64,000 bases of DNA from an uncultured Blautia sp. (GTDB lineage: Bacteria > Bacillota > Clostridia > Lachnospirales > Lachnospiraceae): the NCBI GenBank assembly GCA_900540785.1, contig UQHF01000008.1, forward strand, positions 1 to 64,000, read 5' to 3'. How positions within the stretch are numbered: the stretch's first letter is position 1; each line of letters starts with the position of its first letter. Positions 42,372 to 52,307 of this stretch are shown piece after piece. The notes beneath the pieces were generated by a model, which was not told the DNA's origin, made no database searches, and worked only from the letters and a program-made list of their open reading frames with translations. The position numbers and the translations under genes were made by a program.

Positions 42372-43358
42372 TTACTCCATTTTCGCCATTACATCTGCAT
42401 ATTTCCCTGTTCCCACAGCCGCTACCAGCATTGCGTCCTGAACAGTCAGCGTATTGACTCCTGTTTTCTGTTCTATCAGTGTATCCATTCCATGAAGCAG
42501 AGCGCCGCCCCCTGTAAGGACAATTCCCCTGTCCACAATATCTGCTGCCAGTTCCGGCGGTGTTTTCTCCAGAACTCCATGAACCGCTTCCACAATCTGT
42601 CCTGTGGCATCTTTTAAAGCCACGCGGATTTCCTCCGAAGTAAGAGTTGCCATCTTCGGAAGACCAGTAATGACATTTCGCCCCTTCACTTCCATTGTTC
42701 TTGGGTCTGCCTCCTCACAGGCTGTTCCAATCTGAATTTTAATTTTCTCAGCAATGTCCTCTCCTATAAAAAGGCTGTGTTTTTCTCTCACATACCGCAT
42801 GATCGCCTGGTTAAAATTATCTCCAGCAACTTTCACAGAGGCAGATACTACAACGCCGCCTATGGAGATCACTGCGACATCTGTTGTTCCTGCCCCAATA
42901 TCCACGATCAGGTTTCCAAAAGGCTTTGTAATATCCACACCGGAACCAATCGCAGCAGCGATGGGCTCTTCCGCCAGATATACTCTTCTTGCACCTGCCT
43001 GGTAGGTTGCCTCCTCCACCGCTTTTCTCTCAATTTCCGTAATTCCGCTCGGAACACAGATACTGATGCGCGGCTTTCGAAAAGCTCTTGGTCCCATAGC
43101 CTTTGCCACAAAAAATTTCAGCATTTTTTCTAAAACATTATAATCCACGATCACGCCCTGACGCACAGGCCAGATTACTTCCATATTTGAATTTGCGTGA
43201 GATGCCATCTGGCGCGCTTCCTCTCCGATGGCACGTATCTTCTCTGTATTTTTGTCATATACCACAACGGAAGGCTCCTGAAGAACGATTCCCTTTCCTG
43301 TGGAATAAACAAGACTGTTCCTTGTTCCTATATCAATTCCAATATCACTTGCCGGCAT
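42372..43358 (-). CDS. mreB: Rod shape-determining protein MreB/Mbl
   Basis: A 328-residue actin-family protein. Phosphate-1 motif DIGIDIGTRNSLVY, phosphate-2 LIVDIGAGTTDVAVIS and the adenosine motif IVLTGGGALLHGMD are all present, as is YLAEEPIAAAIGSG. It forms membrane-associated filaments that guide lateral wall synthesis. It stands alone without mreC and mreD, so it could be an Mbl- or MreBH-type paralogue. AGAGGA precedes the ATG. Confidence 0.95.
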   Translation of the reverse strand: MPASDIGIDIGTRNSLVYSTGKGIVLQEPSVVVYDKNTEKIRAIGEEARQMASHANSNMEVIWPVRQGVIVDYNVLEKMLKFFVAKAMGPRAFRKPRISICVPSGITEIERKAVEEATYQAGARRVYLAEEPIAAAIGSGVDITKPFGNLIVDIGAGTTDVAVISIGGVVVSASVKVAGDNFNQAIMRYVREKHSLFIGEDIAEKIKIQIGTACEEADPRTMEVKGRNVITGLPKMATLTSEEIRVALKDATGQIVEAVHGVLEKTPPELAADIVDRGIVLTGGGALLHGMDTLIEQKTGVNTLTVQDAMLVAAVGTGKYADVMAKME

Positions 43359-43532
43359 TTCTTTTCCTCTCTGTAACTGTATTCTGCCTTTACAGTTATT
43401 CTTTTCTTTTATCAGGTATGTTATTTAATGATAACAGAATTCCCGGCAAATGAAAAGAGCTGCCATCTGAATTTATAAACTTTTCAGAGTCTCTGTATGC
43501 TTTCTCTTATTCGCAGCAGCCTGCTGCCTGTT

Positions 43533-46376
43533 TCATTTCGTCAGATATTTTTTTACATACTGCCCTGTGTAGGAAGCCGGATTTGCCGCCACCTCCTCAG
43601 GCGTACCTTTTGCAATGACTGTACCGCCTTTGTCGCCGCCTTCCGGTCCAATATCGATAATATAGTCAGCAGTCTTGATCACATCAAGATTATGCTCAAT
43701 GACAACAACAGTATTTCCTCCCTCGGAAAGCCGCTTTAAAATCTCAATGAGCTTATGCACATCTGCAAAATGGAGTCCTGTTGTAGGCTCGTCCAGAATA
43801 TAAATGGTTTTTCCTGTGCTTCGCTTGCTGAGCTCCGTTGCCAGCTTGATCCTCTGTGCCTCGCCGCCGGAAAGAGTAGTAGAAGGCTGTCCGAGACGGA
43901 TATAGGAAAGTCCCACATCATAAAGAGTCTCTATCTTTCTTCTGATAGATGGGATATTCTCAAAAAAGGTAAGCGCTTCCTCCACCGTCATATTCAGAAC
44001 ATCATAGATACTTTTATCCTTATATTTCACTTCCAGAGTTTCTCTGTTGTACCGTTTTCCCTTACACACTTCACAGGGAACGTACACGTCCGGCAAAAAG
44101 TGCATTTCTATTTTTATAATACCGTCTCCGCTGCAGGCTTCACATCGTCCGCCTTTTACATTAAAACTGAAACGTCCCTTTTTATAGCCCTTTGCTTTGG
44201 CATCTGCTGTTGCTGCAAAAAGGTCTCGGATCTGATCGAACACACCTGTATACGTAGCCGGATTGGAACGCGGCGTCCTTCCGATCGGAGACTGGTCTAT
44301 ATCGATTACCTTGTCAAGCTGCTCCACCCCGATAATCTCTTTATGCTTTCCCGGAATGATCCTGGCTCTGTTTAAATCTCTTGCGAGACGTTTATAGAGA
44401 ATCTCATTGATCAGCGAACTTTTTCCGGAACCGGAAACTCCCGTAATACAGGTCATCACACCAAGAGGAATATCTACGTCAATATTTTTAAGATTATTTT
44501 CTGCCGCCCCTTTGATTTTCAGAAAACCGGTCGGTTTTCTTCTCTCTTTTGGAACAGGGATCTGGATCCGTCCGCTTAAATAAGCCCCTGTCACAGAGCG
44601 CTCATTTTTCATAAGCTCCTCTGCTGTGCCGATTCCCACAAGCTCACCGCCATGTTCCCCGGCTCCCGGTCCAATATCTACCACACAGTCTGCCGCCAGC
44701 ATAGTATCTTCATCGTGTTCCACCACGATCAGGCTGTTTCCCAGGTCGCGAAGGTGCATCAGAGATTTGAGAAGTTTATCGTTATCTCTCTGATGAAGTC
44801 CGATACTTGGCTCATCCAGAATATATGCCACTCCCACAAGTCCGGAACCGATCTGTGTAGCAAGCCGGATTCTCTGCGCCTCCCCTCCGGAAAGGGTTCC
44901 TGTCGCTCTTCCCAGCGAAAGATAATCCAGTCCCACATCAGAGAGAAAGCGGACTCTCGCCTTGATTTCCTTTAAAATCTGGTGACCGATGAGCTGCTGC
45001 TGACTGGAAAGTACCATGCTGTCCAGAAACGCTTTCAGATTTTCAATAGACATATTTGTAATTTCATAAATATTTTTATCTGCGACTGTCACTGCAAGAG
45101 ATTCCTTTTTCAGCCTTTGTCCCTTACATGCACCACAGGGCGTGATCCGCATAAAGGATTCATATTCCTGCTTCATCGTATCGGAACCTGTTTCCCGGTA
45201 TCTCTGCTCCACATTTTTAATAAGACCCGGAAACGCTACATCGTAAACGCCTTCTCCTCTCTGCCCTTTATAATAAACCTTCACAGAATGACCCTTTGTT
45301 CCATTTATAATAATATCTTTAATCTCATCAGGATAATCCTGAAACGGGGTATCCAGGCTGAACTGATACTCCTCAGCAAGTGCATCCAGAATCGCTCTTG
45401 TAAAGCTTCCCTTATCTGTACAGGACTGCCAGCCAATCACAGCGATCGCCCCTTTTGAAATGCTGAGGGACGTATCGGGGATCATAAGATTTATATCAAA
45501 TTCCATCTTATATCCAAGACCGGCGCACTCCGGGCAGGCTCCAAAGGGATTGTTGAAGGAAAAGCTTCTCGGCTCGATTTCGTCCACACTGATTCCGCAG
45601 TCCGGACAGGAAAAGCTCTGGCTGAAGTTCATCACATTCCCGTCCATCGTATCTACGATCAGAAGTCCGTCTGCCAGCTCCAGAACGGTCTCAATGGAAT
45701 CTGCAAGGCGCTTCTCGATTCCCGGCTTTACGATCAGTCGGTCTACAATAATCTCGATATTATGTTTGATATTCTTATCCAGCTTGATTTCCTCGGAAAG
45801 CTCATATATGCTTCCGTCAATCTGTACACGCACATAACCGCTTTTTTTCGTGTGCTCCAAAAGCTTTGCGTGCGTGCCTTTTCTGCCTCTTACAACAGGG
45901 GCAAGAAGCTGAAGCTTCGTCCGTTCCGGAAGCCCCATGATCTGGTCTACCATCTGATCTACTGTCTGTTTGCTGATCTCTCTTCCACATTTCGGACAGT
46001 GGGGAATTCCCACCCTCGCATAGAGAAGACGGAAGTAATCATAAATTTCCGTAACCGTCCCTACTGTAGAACGGGGATTTCTGTTTGTTGATTTCTGGTC
46101 AATGGAAATAGCAGGAGGAAGTCCCTCTATACTCTCCACATCCGGCTTTTCCATCTGCCCCAGGAACTGTCTTGCATAAGAAGAAAGAGACTCCATATAG
46201 CGTCTCTGTCCTTCTGCATAAATGGTATCAAAAGCCAGGGAGGATTTTCCGGAACCGCTCAGTCCAGTGAGAACTACAAACTTGTCCCTTGGAATATCCA
46301 CACTTAAATTCTTCAGATTATTTTCATTTGCTCCTCTGATCCTGATAAATTGTTTCTTCGCTGTATCTGTTGGCAT
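43533..46376 (-). CDS. uvrA: Excinuclease ABC subunit A
   Basis: A 947-residue protein of usual UvrA length. Two ABC ATPase halves with Walker [15 protein letters not shown] near residue 37 and [15 protein letters not shown] near 640, signatures [17 protein letters not shown] and [16 protein letters not shown], and zinc-finger cysteine pairs (CPKCGRE, CPDCG, CEACSG, CEVCKGK). It recognises DNA lesions with UvrB in nucleotide excision repair. A LexA-type box lies in its promoter region. Confidence 0.98.
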   Translation of the reverse strand: MPTDTAKKQFIRIRGANENNLKNLSVDIPRDKFVVLTGLSGSGKSSLAFDTIYAEGQRRYMESLSSYARQFLGQMEKPDVESIEGLPPAISIDQKSTNRNPRSTVGTVTEIYDYFRLLYARVGIPHCPKCGREISKQTVDQMVDQIMGLPERTKLQLLAPVVRGRKGTHAKLLEHTKKSGYVRVQIDGSIYELSEEIKLDKNIKHNIEIIVDRLIVKPGIEKRLADSIETVLELADGLLIVDTMDGNVMNFSQSFSCPDCGISVDEIEPRSFSFNNPFGACPECAGLGYKMEFDINLMIPDTSLSISKGAIAVIGWQSCTDKGSFTRAILDALAEEYQFSLDTPFQDYPDEIKDIIINGTKGHSVKVYYKGQRGEGVYDVAFPGLIKNVEQRYRETGSDTMKQEYESFMRITPCGACKGQRLKKESLAVTVADKNIYEITNMSIENLKAFLDSMVLSSQQQLIGHQILKEIKARVRFLSDVGLDYLSLGRATGTLSGGEAQRIRLATQIGSGLVGVAYILDEPSIGLHQRDNDKLLKSLMHLRDLGNSLIVVEHDEDTMLAADCVVDIGPGAGEHGGELVGIGTAEELMKNERSVTGAYLSGRIQIPVPKERRKPTGFLKIKGAAENNLKNIDVDIPLGVMTCITGVSGSGKSSLINEILYKRLARDLNRARIIPGKHKEIIGVEQLDKVIDIDQSPIGRTPRSNPATYTGVFDQIRDLFAATADAKAKGYKKGRFSFNVKGGRCEACSGDGIIKIEMHFLPDVYVPCEVCKGKRYNRETLEVKYKDKSIYDVLNMTVEEALTFFENIPSIRRKIETLYDVGLSYIRLGQPSTTLSGGEAQRIKLATELSKRSTGKTIYILDEPTTGLHFADVHKLIEILKRLSEGGNTVVVIEHNLDVIKTADYIIDIGPEGGDKGGTVIAKGTPEEVAANPASYTGQYVKKYLTK

Positions 46377-46412
46377 ATGACCTCCACTATTCTGTAAAGA
46401 AAATTATATATC

Positions 46413-46424
46413 GTACATCTGTTC
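46413..46424. promoter_or_regulatory. Candidate LexA (SOS) box before uvrA
   Basis: On the minus strand GAAC-AGAT-GTAC, one mismatch from the Gram-positive GAAC-N4-GTTC box, 37-48 bases before the uvrA start and just upstream of a TATAAT. Confidence 0.45.
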
Positions 46425-46472
46425 TTTTAGTATAGTATAGGAACACTCGTTTGGCAAGTGTTTTTTCTATTT

Positions 46473-47006
46473 TTATTTTTCAAAATACTCCGGTACAAGC
46501 CCCGGAATTTTCAAGCTTTTCATCATGCCCTGAAAGGATGCAAATGCGAAATTTTCTTCTGTACAGAAAATTTCATACTGTACTCCAAAATACGAAACAA
46601 ACTTCCCTGTTTCTTTATAGCCGTTCCTCAAATAAAAGGAACGCCGCTTTTTTCTCTGCTCATTATTTTCTGCAGTATTGTCCAACTTTTCGAAGTCTAC
46701 GACCTGCTGTTTCCCCGGATATATCTCTTTTAAAAGCTTTAACGCCCTGCTGCCGCAGCCGCCCGAGCGATGCTCCGGATCAATGGCAAGAAAAAACAAA
46801 TAGGAAATTTCTTCATAAATACGGACTGCCATAAATCCCACAAAATCCATTTTCTCATACAAAGCCCAGAAATCAATTTCCCCATTCTGTGCCATTTTAA
46901 TCAGTTCATCAGGAGATAAATACTCTTCCGGCGGAAAAGCCTCCTTCGCCAGTTTGTAAACCTTTTTTAATTCACAAAAATCTGCTGTAATCGGTTTTAT
47001 ATCCAT
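46473..47006 (-). CDS. GNAT-family N-acetyltransferase
   Basis: A 177-residue protein starting MDIKPITADF after GGAGGA; the open frame extends 42 codons upstream but that part is the shifted reading of another small gene. GNAT features: FLAIDPEHRSGGCGSRALKLL is the acetyl-CoA loop, followed by RRSFYLRNGYKETG. The substrate is unknown. Its start overlaps the 3' end of the 54-codon gene at 46997, so the two are coupled. It ends about 100 bp before uvrA begins on the same strand. Confidence 0.87.
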   Translation of the reverse strand: MDIKPITADFCELKKVYKLAKEAFPPEEYLSPDELIKMAQNGEIDFWALYEKMDFVGFMAVRIYEEISYLFFLAIDPEHRSGGCGSRALKLLKEIYPGKQQVVDFEKLDNTAENNEQRKKRRSFYLRNGYKETGKFVSYFGVQYEIFCTEENFAFASFQGMMKSLKIPGLVPEYFEK

Positions 47007-47161
47007 ATTTTTGTATCCTCCACAAAATGAACCTCTGATTCTTCCCGGTATTTCCTGTAAACTCTGTCTTTCTCTCCGTCCAGATTCAGTTGATACAGCC
47101 GGAAAGTCACCAGCATATCCTTGGGCTGCCACTGCTCTTCATAGGAATAACAATACTTCAT
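46997..47161 (-). CDS. Small 54-residue protein, unknown
   Basis: A short gene coding for 54 residues, starting MKYCYSYEEQWQPKDML and ending with EDTKIWI. Its ATG overlaps the stop codon of the VOC gene by 4 bases (ATGA) and its last 10 bases overlap the start of the GNAT gene, the layout of a translationally coupled operon. The frame reads as real protein (aromatic and charged residues in balance, no rare runs). I do not recognise it; it could also be the remnant C-terminus of a longer protein that was fused behind the VOC gene. Confidence 0.6.
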   Translation of the reverse strand: MKYCYSYEEQWQPKDMLVTFRLYQLNLDGEKDRVYRKYREESEVHFVEDTKIWI

Positions 47162-47550
47162 TCATGAAGTTCCAATGGGAGTCCGTCCGGATCAAAGAAA
47201 AATGTCATTCTCTTTTGTGTATATTCATCATATCGAATCGGCTCACATTCAATCCCGCATTTCTTTAATTCTTCCACTGTTTCTTCTACATTTCCCACAC
47301 GGAATGCCAGATGTCGAAGCCCACAGGCTTCCGGTCTGTTTACACGTTTCGGCGGATTTACTTCTGCAAATATCTCCAGTTCGATCGCTTCTGCTCCATC
47401 TCCGATTTTCAGATCAAGCTTCCAGTCTTTTCTCTCATCGCGATAATTTTCACGGATTACCTGAAAACCGAGTTTTTCTACATAAAACTCTCTTGCAGCC
47501 TGAATATCGGACACAATAATTGCAACATGATGAATTGCGTTTAATTTCAT
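47158..47550 (-). CDS. VOC-family (glyoxalase-like) protein
   Basis: A 130-residue vicinal-oxygen-chelate protein starting MKLNAIHHVAIIVSDIQAAR after AAGGAGAGA. Metal-ligand positions are present: His in IHHVAI, Glu in ELEIFAE, His in LRHLAFRV and Glu in GLPLELHE. It resembles the YaeR/SMU1112c group of uncharacterised lyase-like enzymes. It is followed by the 54-codon gene with a 4-base overlap and preceded by a GNAT gene 16 bp upstream. Confidence 0.88.
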   Translation of the reverse strand: MKLNAIHHVAIIVSDIQAAREFYVEKLGFQVIRENYRDERKDWKLDLKIGDGAEAIELEIFAEVNPPKRVNRPEACGLRHLAFRVGNVEETVEELKKCGIECEPIRYDEYTQKRMTFFFDPDGLPLELHE

Positions 47551-47566
47551 TTGTGATCTCTCCTTC

Positions 47567-48055
47567 TCAATAATCAAATATATTGTTATCTACCTTTATT
47601 GTAGTTTTTATTTTTTCCCCCTTATAAGGCTTGCGTATTTCAATTAAATTCAATACGGTATATCCCTTTGTGCGTAAAAACTGAATCATTCCATCATTAT
47701 TAGGGTGCACATAATTAAAAACTGTTTCCTGTCCCATTGAACCGGCGATCTCCTCTGCCTTTTCAAACAACAGGGAAGCAATCCCCTTCCTTCTATAATG
47801 CTCGCAGACAAAAATATGCTCTACCCAGAGCACCTCATCTTCAATCCGGCACACAAGATAGCCCGCCATTTCTCCATTCTCTTCCGCAGCAAAAACAGGA
47901 TACTGTTCTTTAAAAAAATACAGCAAATCTTCTTTACCTTCCTCAATATCCGGCACTGCTTCGATTCCCTTATAAGAACATAATTCCACCCGAAAATCAG
48001 CAACAAGAGGCGCTATCCTGTCTATATCTTTTTCATCTATCCTATATATCTTCAT
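47567..48055 (-). CDS. GNAT-family N-acetyltransferase (aminoglycoside-type)
   Basis: A 162-residue acetyltransferase. The core WVEHIFVCEHYRRKGIASLL carries the acetyl-CoA loop, with ETVFNYVHPNNDGMIQFLRTKGY after it, similar to AAC(6')-like and Rim-like GNATs. The substrate is not determinable. It lies 16 bp before the VOC gene start and 18 bp after the GyrI-like gene. Confidence 0.87.
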   Translation of the reverse strand: MKIYRIDEKDIDRIAPLVADFRVELCSYKGIEAVPDIEEGKEDLLYFFKEQYPVFAAEENGEMAGYLVCRIEDEVLWVEHIFVCEHYRRKGIASLLFEKAEEIAGSMGQETVFNYVHPNNDGMIQFLRTKGYTVLNLIEIRKPYKGEKIKTTIKVDNNIFDY

Positions 48056-48073
48056 ATCATTTTTGCCTCTCTT

Positions 48074-48706
48074 TTACACTTTCTTTATGGGGTGCCTGAT
48101 TACTGTTTTCCACTTTTCCGAATCCACTCTCCTTGCATCAGACAGGTAGATTTCATGATGCATGCGTTCCTCTGTAAAGTCATTTACATAGCCATTTTCC
48201 TGTAAATATGAGTCCATCAAAGCAACGGTTTCCGGCTCATCATCGAATGGTCCCATGTGCATGATCTGCACGCAGAGACCTTCCTCTATTGTCAGAAATT
48301 CTGCTGAAGAACAATCCAGTTTTTTCTTTTCAGATGCAGCTTTTACTGCCCACTCGAAATCTTTTTCTGTCACAAAATCTGGCAGACGGATAACAGAAAT
48401 CCAGTTAAATGTCTCCTTATTTTCATAGTCCACCCCGTAAATATGATCCTGCCACCAAAATCCCTCGAGCGGCGGAACTACATACTCAAAAAATCCTTCT
48501 ATTTTATAGTTTGTTTTATAGCTCATTTTCAGGGTATATGCTACTGCATACAGAACGCTGATCGCCTTCTGGTATGCGCCGCCTTCCTCATTAGGATTTC
48601 CCTTTCCTCGCACTGCGATATAATTCGCTGTCGGAATGTTTATAATCTCCGGTTTCCTCTTTGACATATAAAACTCTTTATATTCTTTTTTGAAATCAAA
48701 TGCCAT
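48074..48706 (-). CDS. GyrI-like small-molecule-binding protein
   Basis: A 210-residue stand-alone GyrI-like domain protein (YPIPATANYIAVRG-like start here as IINIPTANYIAVRGKGNPNE; YKIEGFFEYVVPPLEGFWW; VQIMHMGPFDDEPETV). The same fold serves as effector domain of MerR/AraC drug regulators, including the MerR protein at 52308. Stand-alone members can hydrolyse or sequester hydrophobic compounds. Start MAFDFKK follows TTGGAGGAAAC. Confidence 0.88.
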   Translation of the reverse strand: MAFDFKKEYKEFYMSKRKPEIINIPTANYIAVRGKGNPNEEGGAYQKAISVLYAVAYTLKMSYKTNYKIEGFFEYVVPPLEGFWWQDHIYGVDYENKETFNWISVIRLPDFVTEKDFEWAVKAASEKKKLDCSSAEFLTIEEGLCVQIMHMGPFDDEPETVALMDSYLQENGYVNDFTEERMHHEIYLSDARRVDSEKWKTVIRHPIKKV

Positions 48707-48763
48707 TTCTGTTTCCTCCAATTCTTACAACCCACACAAGTATAATATGCTCTTTTTTGGAAT

Positions 48764-49177
48764 TTACAAAACCATCACCAGGGTTCCAATGCCAATTAAA
48801 ACACAGCCAACCAACGACTTCACTGTAAATTTCTCATGCAGAAAAACAAAAGCCAGAACCAGTGTGATTACCACGCTTAATTTATCAATCGGAACAACCT
48901 TGGAAGCTTCCCCCATTTGCAAAGCCCTGTAGTAACATAACCAGGAAGCGCCTGTTGCCAGTCCCGATAAAATCAGAAACGCCCAGCTTTTTCGACTGAT
49001 TTCTGATAACCCGCTTTGTGCGTTTGTCAAAAACACCATTCCCCATGCCATGATCACAACTACAACGGTTCTGATGGCTGTCGCAAGATTTGAGTTTACG
49101 CCATCTATACCGATTTTTGCCAGTATGGAGGTAAGTGCTGCAAAGATTGCAGACAATAAAGCAAATATAAACCACAT
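48764..49177 (-). CDS. EamA-family small membrane transporter
   Basis: A 137-residue protein with five hydrophobic segments, one EamA (drug/metabolite transporter) unit (ALLSAIFAALTSILAKIGID, DKLSVVITLVLAFVFLHEK, LIGIGTLVMVL). Single-unit members act as dimers. The start follows GGAGGCGAT. The substrate is unknown. Confidence 0.88.
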   Translation of the reverse strand: MWFIFALLSAIFAALTSILAKIGIDGVNSNLATAIRTVVVVIMAWGMVFLTNAQSGLSEISRKSWAFLILSGLATGASWLCYYRALQMGEASKVVPIDKLSVVITLVLAFVFLHEKFTVKSLVGCVLIGIGTLVMVL

Positions 49178-49287
49178 AGAATATCGCCTCCGTTTTTACA
49201 AATCAACCTTACAGTTATCAATTCTTCGTAAATTACAATCTCTTTCTTTTTATCATAACTGGACAAATAAACTTCCAAATCCGAAAT

Positions 49288-49737
49288 TTAGAGATACTTT
49301 ACATATACTCTTGAATCTTCGCCATTCACATCTTGCATGATTTTTAAAAACTTATACCCATATTTCTCATATAATCCATTATCATTTGTTGAAATATAAG
49401 TACATTGAATCCCATCTATTTTTGCCAGTATTTCAGCATATCTTAACAGCTTTCCAGCATAACGATGACCTCTGTAATCCGGAAATGTATATACCCACCC
49501 AATCCAGGGCATTAATTCTGTTGGCTGAATATTATCCTTATCTGCAAATGTACAAAAAGAAATCAACTTTTCACCTTCTGTCAGCATAAGCACCTTTGCA
49601 TTATCACCGATAAATTCCTTTAATTTTTGTTTTTTTAATAAATCATACAAAATCTGCCCTGCACTCCAGTCGCTTTCTTTTATCTTTGAAAGCCAGTATT
49701 CTTTATTATCTGTACTGAAATATTCGATTATCTTCAC
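49288..49737 (-). CDS. GNAT-family N-acetyltransferase
   Basis: A 149-residue protein read from GTG (VKIIEYFSTDNKEYWLSK) placed after GAGG; the open frame extends 21 codons further to an ATG without a site that overlaps the nucleotidyltransferase gene. The core is WVYTFPDYRGHRYAGKLLRY with YISTNDNGLYEKYGYKFLK, typical of GNATs. The acceptor is unknown. Confidence 0.82.
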   Translation of the reverse strand: MKIIEYFSTDNKEYWLSKIKESDWSAGQILYDLLKKQKLKEFIGDNAKVLMLTEGEKLISFCTFADKDNIQPTELMPWIGWVYTFPDYRGHRYAGKLLRYAEILAKIDGIQCTYISTNDNGLYEKYGYKFLKIMQDVNGEDSRVYVKYL

Positions 49738-49762
49738 CGCGTAAATACCTCTGTTTTTTCGT

Positions 49763-50422
49763 TTATTCCTGTTCTCCAATCCATTTTTTCGCCCATTCAA
49801 ATAAAGCCTCAGACATTTTCAGGAAATCAACAGTCTCTTCGTTTTTCAGGCTTAAAAAAGTATCCACAATCGCTTTTTCTTCCGGTAAAACAACATCTGA
49901 CAGTTCCCTTTGATGGCGAATGTAAGTTCCCGTCTGCTTAAAGTAAATTGCCTGTACAACAAAAGAAGCCGCTTTATACAACCCTTTCAGAATTCCCTCA
50001 TTTTTTTCGTACAGCATATTATGTACACAGCCATGATAAATGTTGCACGCCCCGATTTTTATTGCTCTGTCAACTGCCTCACCGTCAATCCGCATCAGCA
50101 ATTCATCAAGGCTTCCCTTTATCGGTTTTGTATCGTAATAGAACTGAAACAGGTCAGAAGGTTCCCAGTTTAAAAGTTCTTTTTTTCCTGAAAGAAACCC
50201 GCAGATCAATTCTCTATGCGGCAGACTGTCCAACATGGCATTATAGATTTGAATATCCGAAACTGCCACTTCATCAAGGATTACAACCATATCTATATCA
50301 CTTTTTTCTGTTTCTTCCCCGCGGCTGTAGCTTCCCTGCAGACCGACAAACCATACTCGTTCCCCGAACGTCTCCTCTAATTTCTGTAAAAACAACCTTT
50401 TCCATTCCATAATATCTATCAT
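49763..50422 (-). CDS. Nucleotidyltransferase-domain protein (aminoglycoside adenylyltransferase-like)
   Basis: A 219-residue protein with the Pol-beta-type motif GSYSRGEETEKSDIDMVV (GS...DxD) near residue 30 and an HEPN-like helical C-terminal half (ACNIYHGCVHNMLYEK, AASFVVQAIYFKQTGTY). The layout resembles AadA/ANT-type enzymes and MNT/HEPN pairs joined in one chain. Its substrate may be a small molecule or a protein; resistance is not proven. GAGGTGAC precedes the ATG. Confidence 0.8.
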   Translation of the reverse strand: MIDIMEWKRLFLQKLEETFGERVWFVGLQGSYSRGEETEKSDIDMVVILDEVAVSDIQIYNAMLDSLPHRELICGFLSGKKELLNWEPSDLFQFYYDTKPIKGSLDELLMRIDGEAVDRAIKIGACNIYHGCVHNMLYEKNEGILKGLYKAASFVVQAIYFKQTGTYIRHQRELSDVVLPEEKAIVDTFLSLKNEETVDFLKMSEALFEWAKKWIGEQE

Positions 50423-50460
50423 TTTGTCACCTCACCTAATCTGATTTATCACTTATTTTT

Positions 50461-50790
50461 CTAAACGAAAGCTGCATAAATGACGTATATTTCTGTAATC
50501 AACAGAAGCATAAGAACCCCGTCTATTATTAAATTATACTGACTTTCTGTCCAATACGTTTTTGAATGCGTCAGGAAATATTTTATTTTTTCATTTCCCG
50601 TTATCATTGTAATAATAAGCGATAAAACAGGGAACAAAAAAATCTCTATTTTATTGCCAAAATCATCTGCTGCTCCGTTTGAAAAATGTACCGGAATCAT
50701 CTGTGGCAGAAAAAAGATGCTAACCATAGCCAATACAATACCTGCACCACAAATCATCCATGTTAATTTCCTGCTTCCCGCCAGTTTCAT
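50461..50790 (-). CDS. DUF1648 small membrane protein
   Basis: A 109-residue protein starting MKLAGSRKLTWMICG after GAAGGAA. Three membrane helices; the segment PQMIPVHFSNGAADDFGNKI after the first helix is the DUF1648 motif seen at the start of SdpI-like immunity proteins. It is shorter than SdpI, which has six helices. Function unknown. Confidence 0.8.
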   Translation of the reverse strand: MKLAGSRKLTWMICGAGIVLAMVSIFFLPQMIPVHFSNGAADDFGNKIEIFLFPVLSLIITMITGNEKIKYFLTHSKTYWTESQYNLIIDGVLMLLLITEIYVIYAAFV

Positions 50791-50862
50791 AAATATTCCT
50801 TCTTTCTGTCCGATTTTCACTTGCTTTTCATATAGAAAACATACTCCTATTATAGAACAAAG

Positions 50863-51735
50863 TCACATAAAATCAAACAGTGAAAGCTGCTCTTCTTTTT
50901 CTTCGTATGTTCGCAAATATTCAAATATCTGATCATTATCATGTACCATATTGTACCTGTCACAGGTTCGGTTAAATATTTCCATCAGCCTTTTTTCATT
51001 CGGACTTGACAGGACATATTGATTCCCATAACAACGAATATATTTCTCTTTCAGTCCGGGAAATAATCTGTCTAACTGCCTGTAAAAATATTCACGGTTT
51101 CCCTCACGAAGAGTCATACCCATTCCAAAATTTATGATCCCATACACCTTTGCTTCTACACAATAATCTAATATCCCTGATAAATTTTCTTCTGTATCAT
51201 TGATAAACGGCAGGATTGGGCAAAGCCATACAACCGTCGGTATCCCCTTCTTCTGCAGGATTTTTAAAACTTCAAATCGTTCCTTCGTCGTGCTGACATT
51301 TGGCTCCAGCTTCCTGCATAAGGATTCGTCATAAGTTGTTAATGTCATCTGCACCACACATTTTGTTTTTTCATTGATTCTTTTTAATATATCCAAATCG
51401 CGGAGTACCTGTGCTGATTTTGTGATCATGGTAAAACCAAAGCCATATTTTTCAGTGAGAAGCAGGGATTTTCTCACATATTGTAATTCTTTTTCCAATG
51501 GAATATACGGATCCGTCATTGCCCCGGTTCCTATCATACACTTCTTCCGCTTTCTTTTCAGAGAATCCTCCAGCAATTCAAGGGCATTCTTCTTTACCTC
51601 AATATCCTCAAAGGCATGATTCATATGATAACAGAGACTTCTTGAATCGCAATAAATACAGCCGTGTGTGCACCCGCGGTATAAATTCATTCCGTTGGAT
51701 GCAGACAGAATACTTTTTGCTGTTACGTAGTGCAT
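50863..51735 (-). CDS. Radical SAM protein (spore photoproduct lyase-like, Rv2578c type)
   Basis: A 290-residue radical SAM enzyme with the [4Fe-4S] motif CTHGCIYC (CX3CX2C) at about 22-29 and GTGAMTDPYIPLEKEL, TLTTYDESLCRKLEPNVSTT and PTVVWLCPILPFINDT, typical of the Rv2578c/SplB-related group. The substrate is unknown. It is a single gene with about 70 bp free on each side. Confidence 0.88.
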   Translation of the reverse strand: MHYVTAKSILSASNGMNLYRGCTHGCIYCDSRSLCYHMNHAFEDIEVKKNALELLEDSLKRKRKKCMIGTGAMTDPYIPLEKELQYVRKSLLLTEKYGFGFTMITKSAQVLRDLDILKRINEKTKCVVQMTLTTYDESLCRKLEPNVSTTKERFEVLKILQKKGIPTVVWLCPILPFINDTEENLSGILDYCVEAKVYGIINFGMGMTLREGNREYFYRQLDRLFPGLKEKYIRCYGNQYVLSSPNEKRLMEIFNRTCDRYNMVHDNDQIFEYLRTYEEKEEQLSLFDFM

Positions 51736-51802
51736 TTTCTTCTTGAAATCCTTTCTGCTTCTTTAACTCTATCGTACCATAGAACAAATTATAATCTTTT
51801 CG

Positions 51803-52261
51803 CTATTCATAGGGATAAATATGTTCTGCTTTTGATTGAAATTCTCTGAGAGAAATAATCTTCATATTTTCGTCAAATTCAATGACAGATACCCCATCGA
51901 ATCCACTGATTTCATTATTATAATCACACTCAAAATACCATTCTGCAACCGTGCACATGTCCTGGTGGATAAATTTCTTGATTTTCCATTTTAATACTGT
52001 GCCGTTTTTATTCCAGTCTGTGAACCACTTTAAAATTTGCGATAATCCAAGATATTCCGGTCCGTAACACTCACTGTATGTAGTATGATCCGAAAAAACA
52101 CTTTTTAATGGCTCAATATCTTTATCAAGCCACGCCTGAAAATATTTTCTGATAATATCTTCTTTTCTCATATCGTCTTTCCTATCTTCTGTTATCATAT
52201 TGAATTTTGCTCTCCTTTCTTCACTTCCGTCTTTCATTACTTTTTCTGTCATGTTACTCAT
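51803..52261 (-). CDS. SnoaL-like (NTF2-fold) protein
   Basis: A protein of up to 152 residues; the conserved SnoaL fold begins at MRKEDIIRKYFQAWLDKDI (52171), which has its own AGGAAAG site, giving a 122-residue alternative. The upstream ATG at 52261 also has AAAAGGATGA. NTF2-fold features: FQAWLDKDIEPLKSVFSDH, ECYGPEYLGLSQILKWF, CTVAEWYFECDY. Such domains are small-molecule pockets or minor enzymes. Downstream neighbour of the MerR gene on the same strand. Confidence 0.78.
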   Translation of the reverse strand: MSNMTEKVMKDGSEERRAKFNMITEDRKDDMRKEDIIRKYFQAWLDKDIEPLKSVFSDHTTYSECYGPEYLGLSQILKWFTDWNKNGTVLKWKIKKFIHQDMCTVAEWYFECDYNNEISGFDGVSVIEFDENMKIISLREFQSKAEHIYPYE

Positions 52262-52307
52262 ATAATCATCCTTTTACCAGTTCATATTCTGGCATTGCGC
52301 GCTAAAG

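Noticed and set aside
43500..43532. GCAGCA/TGCTGC hairpin after uvrA as a terminator
   Set aside because: The stem is short and no T-run follows on the minus strand.
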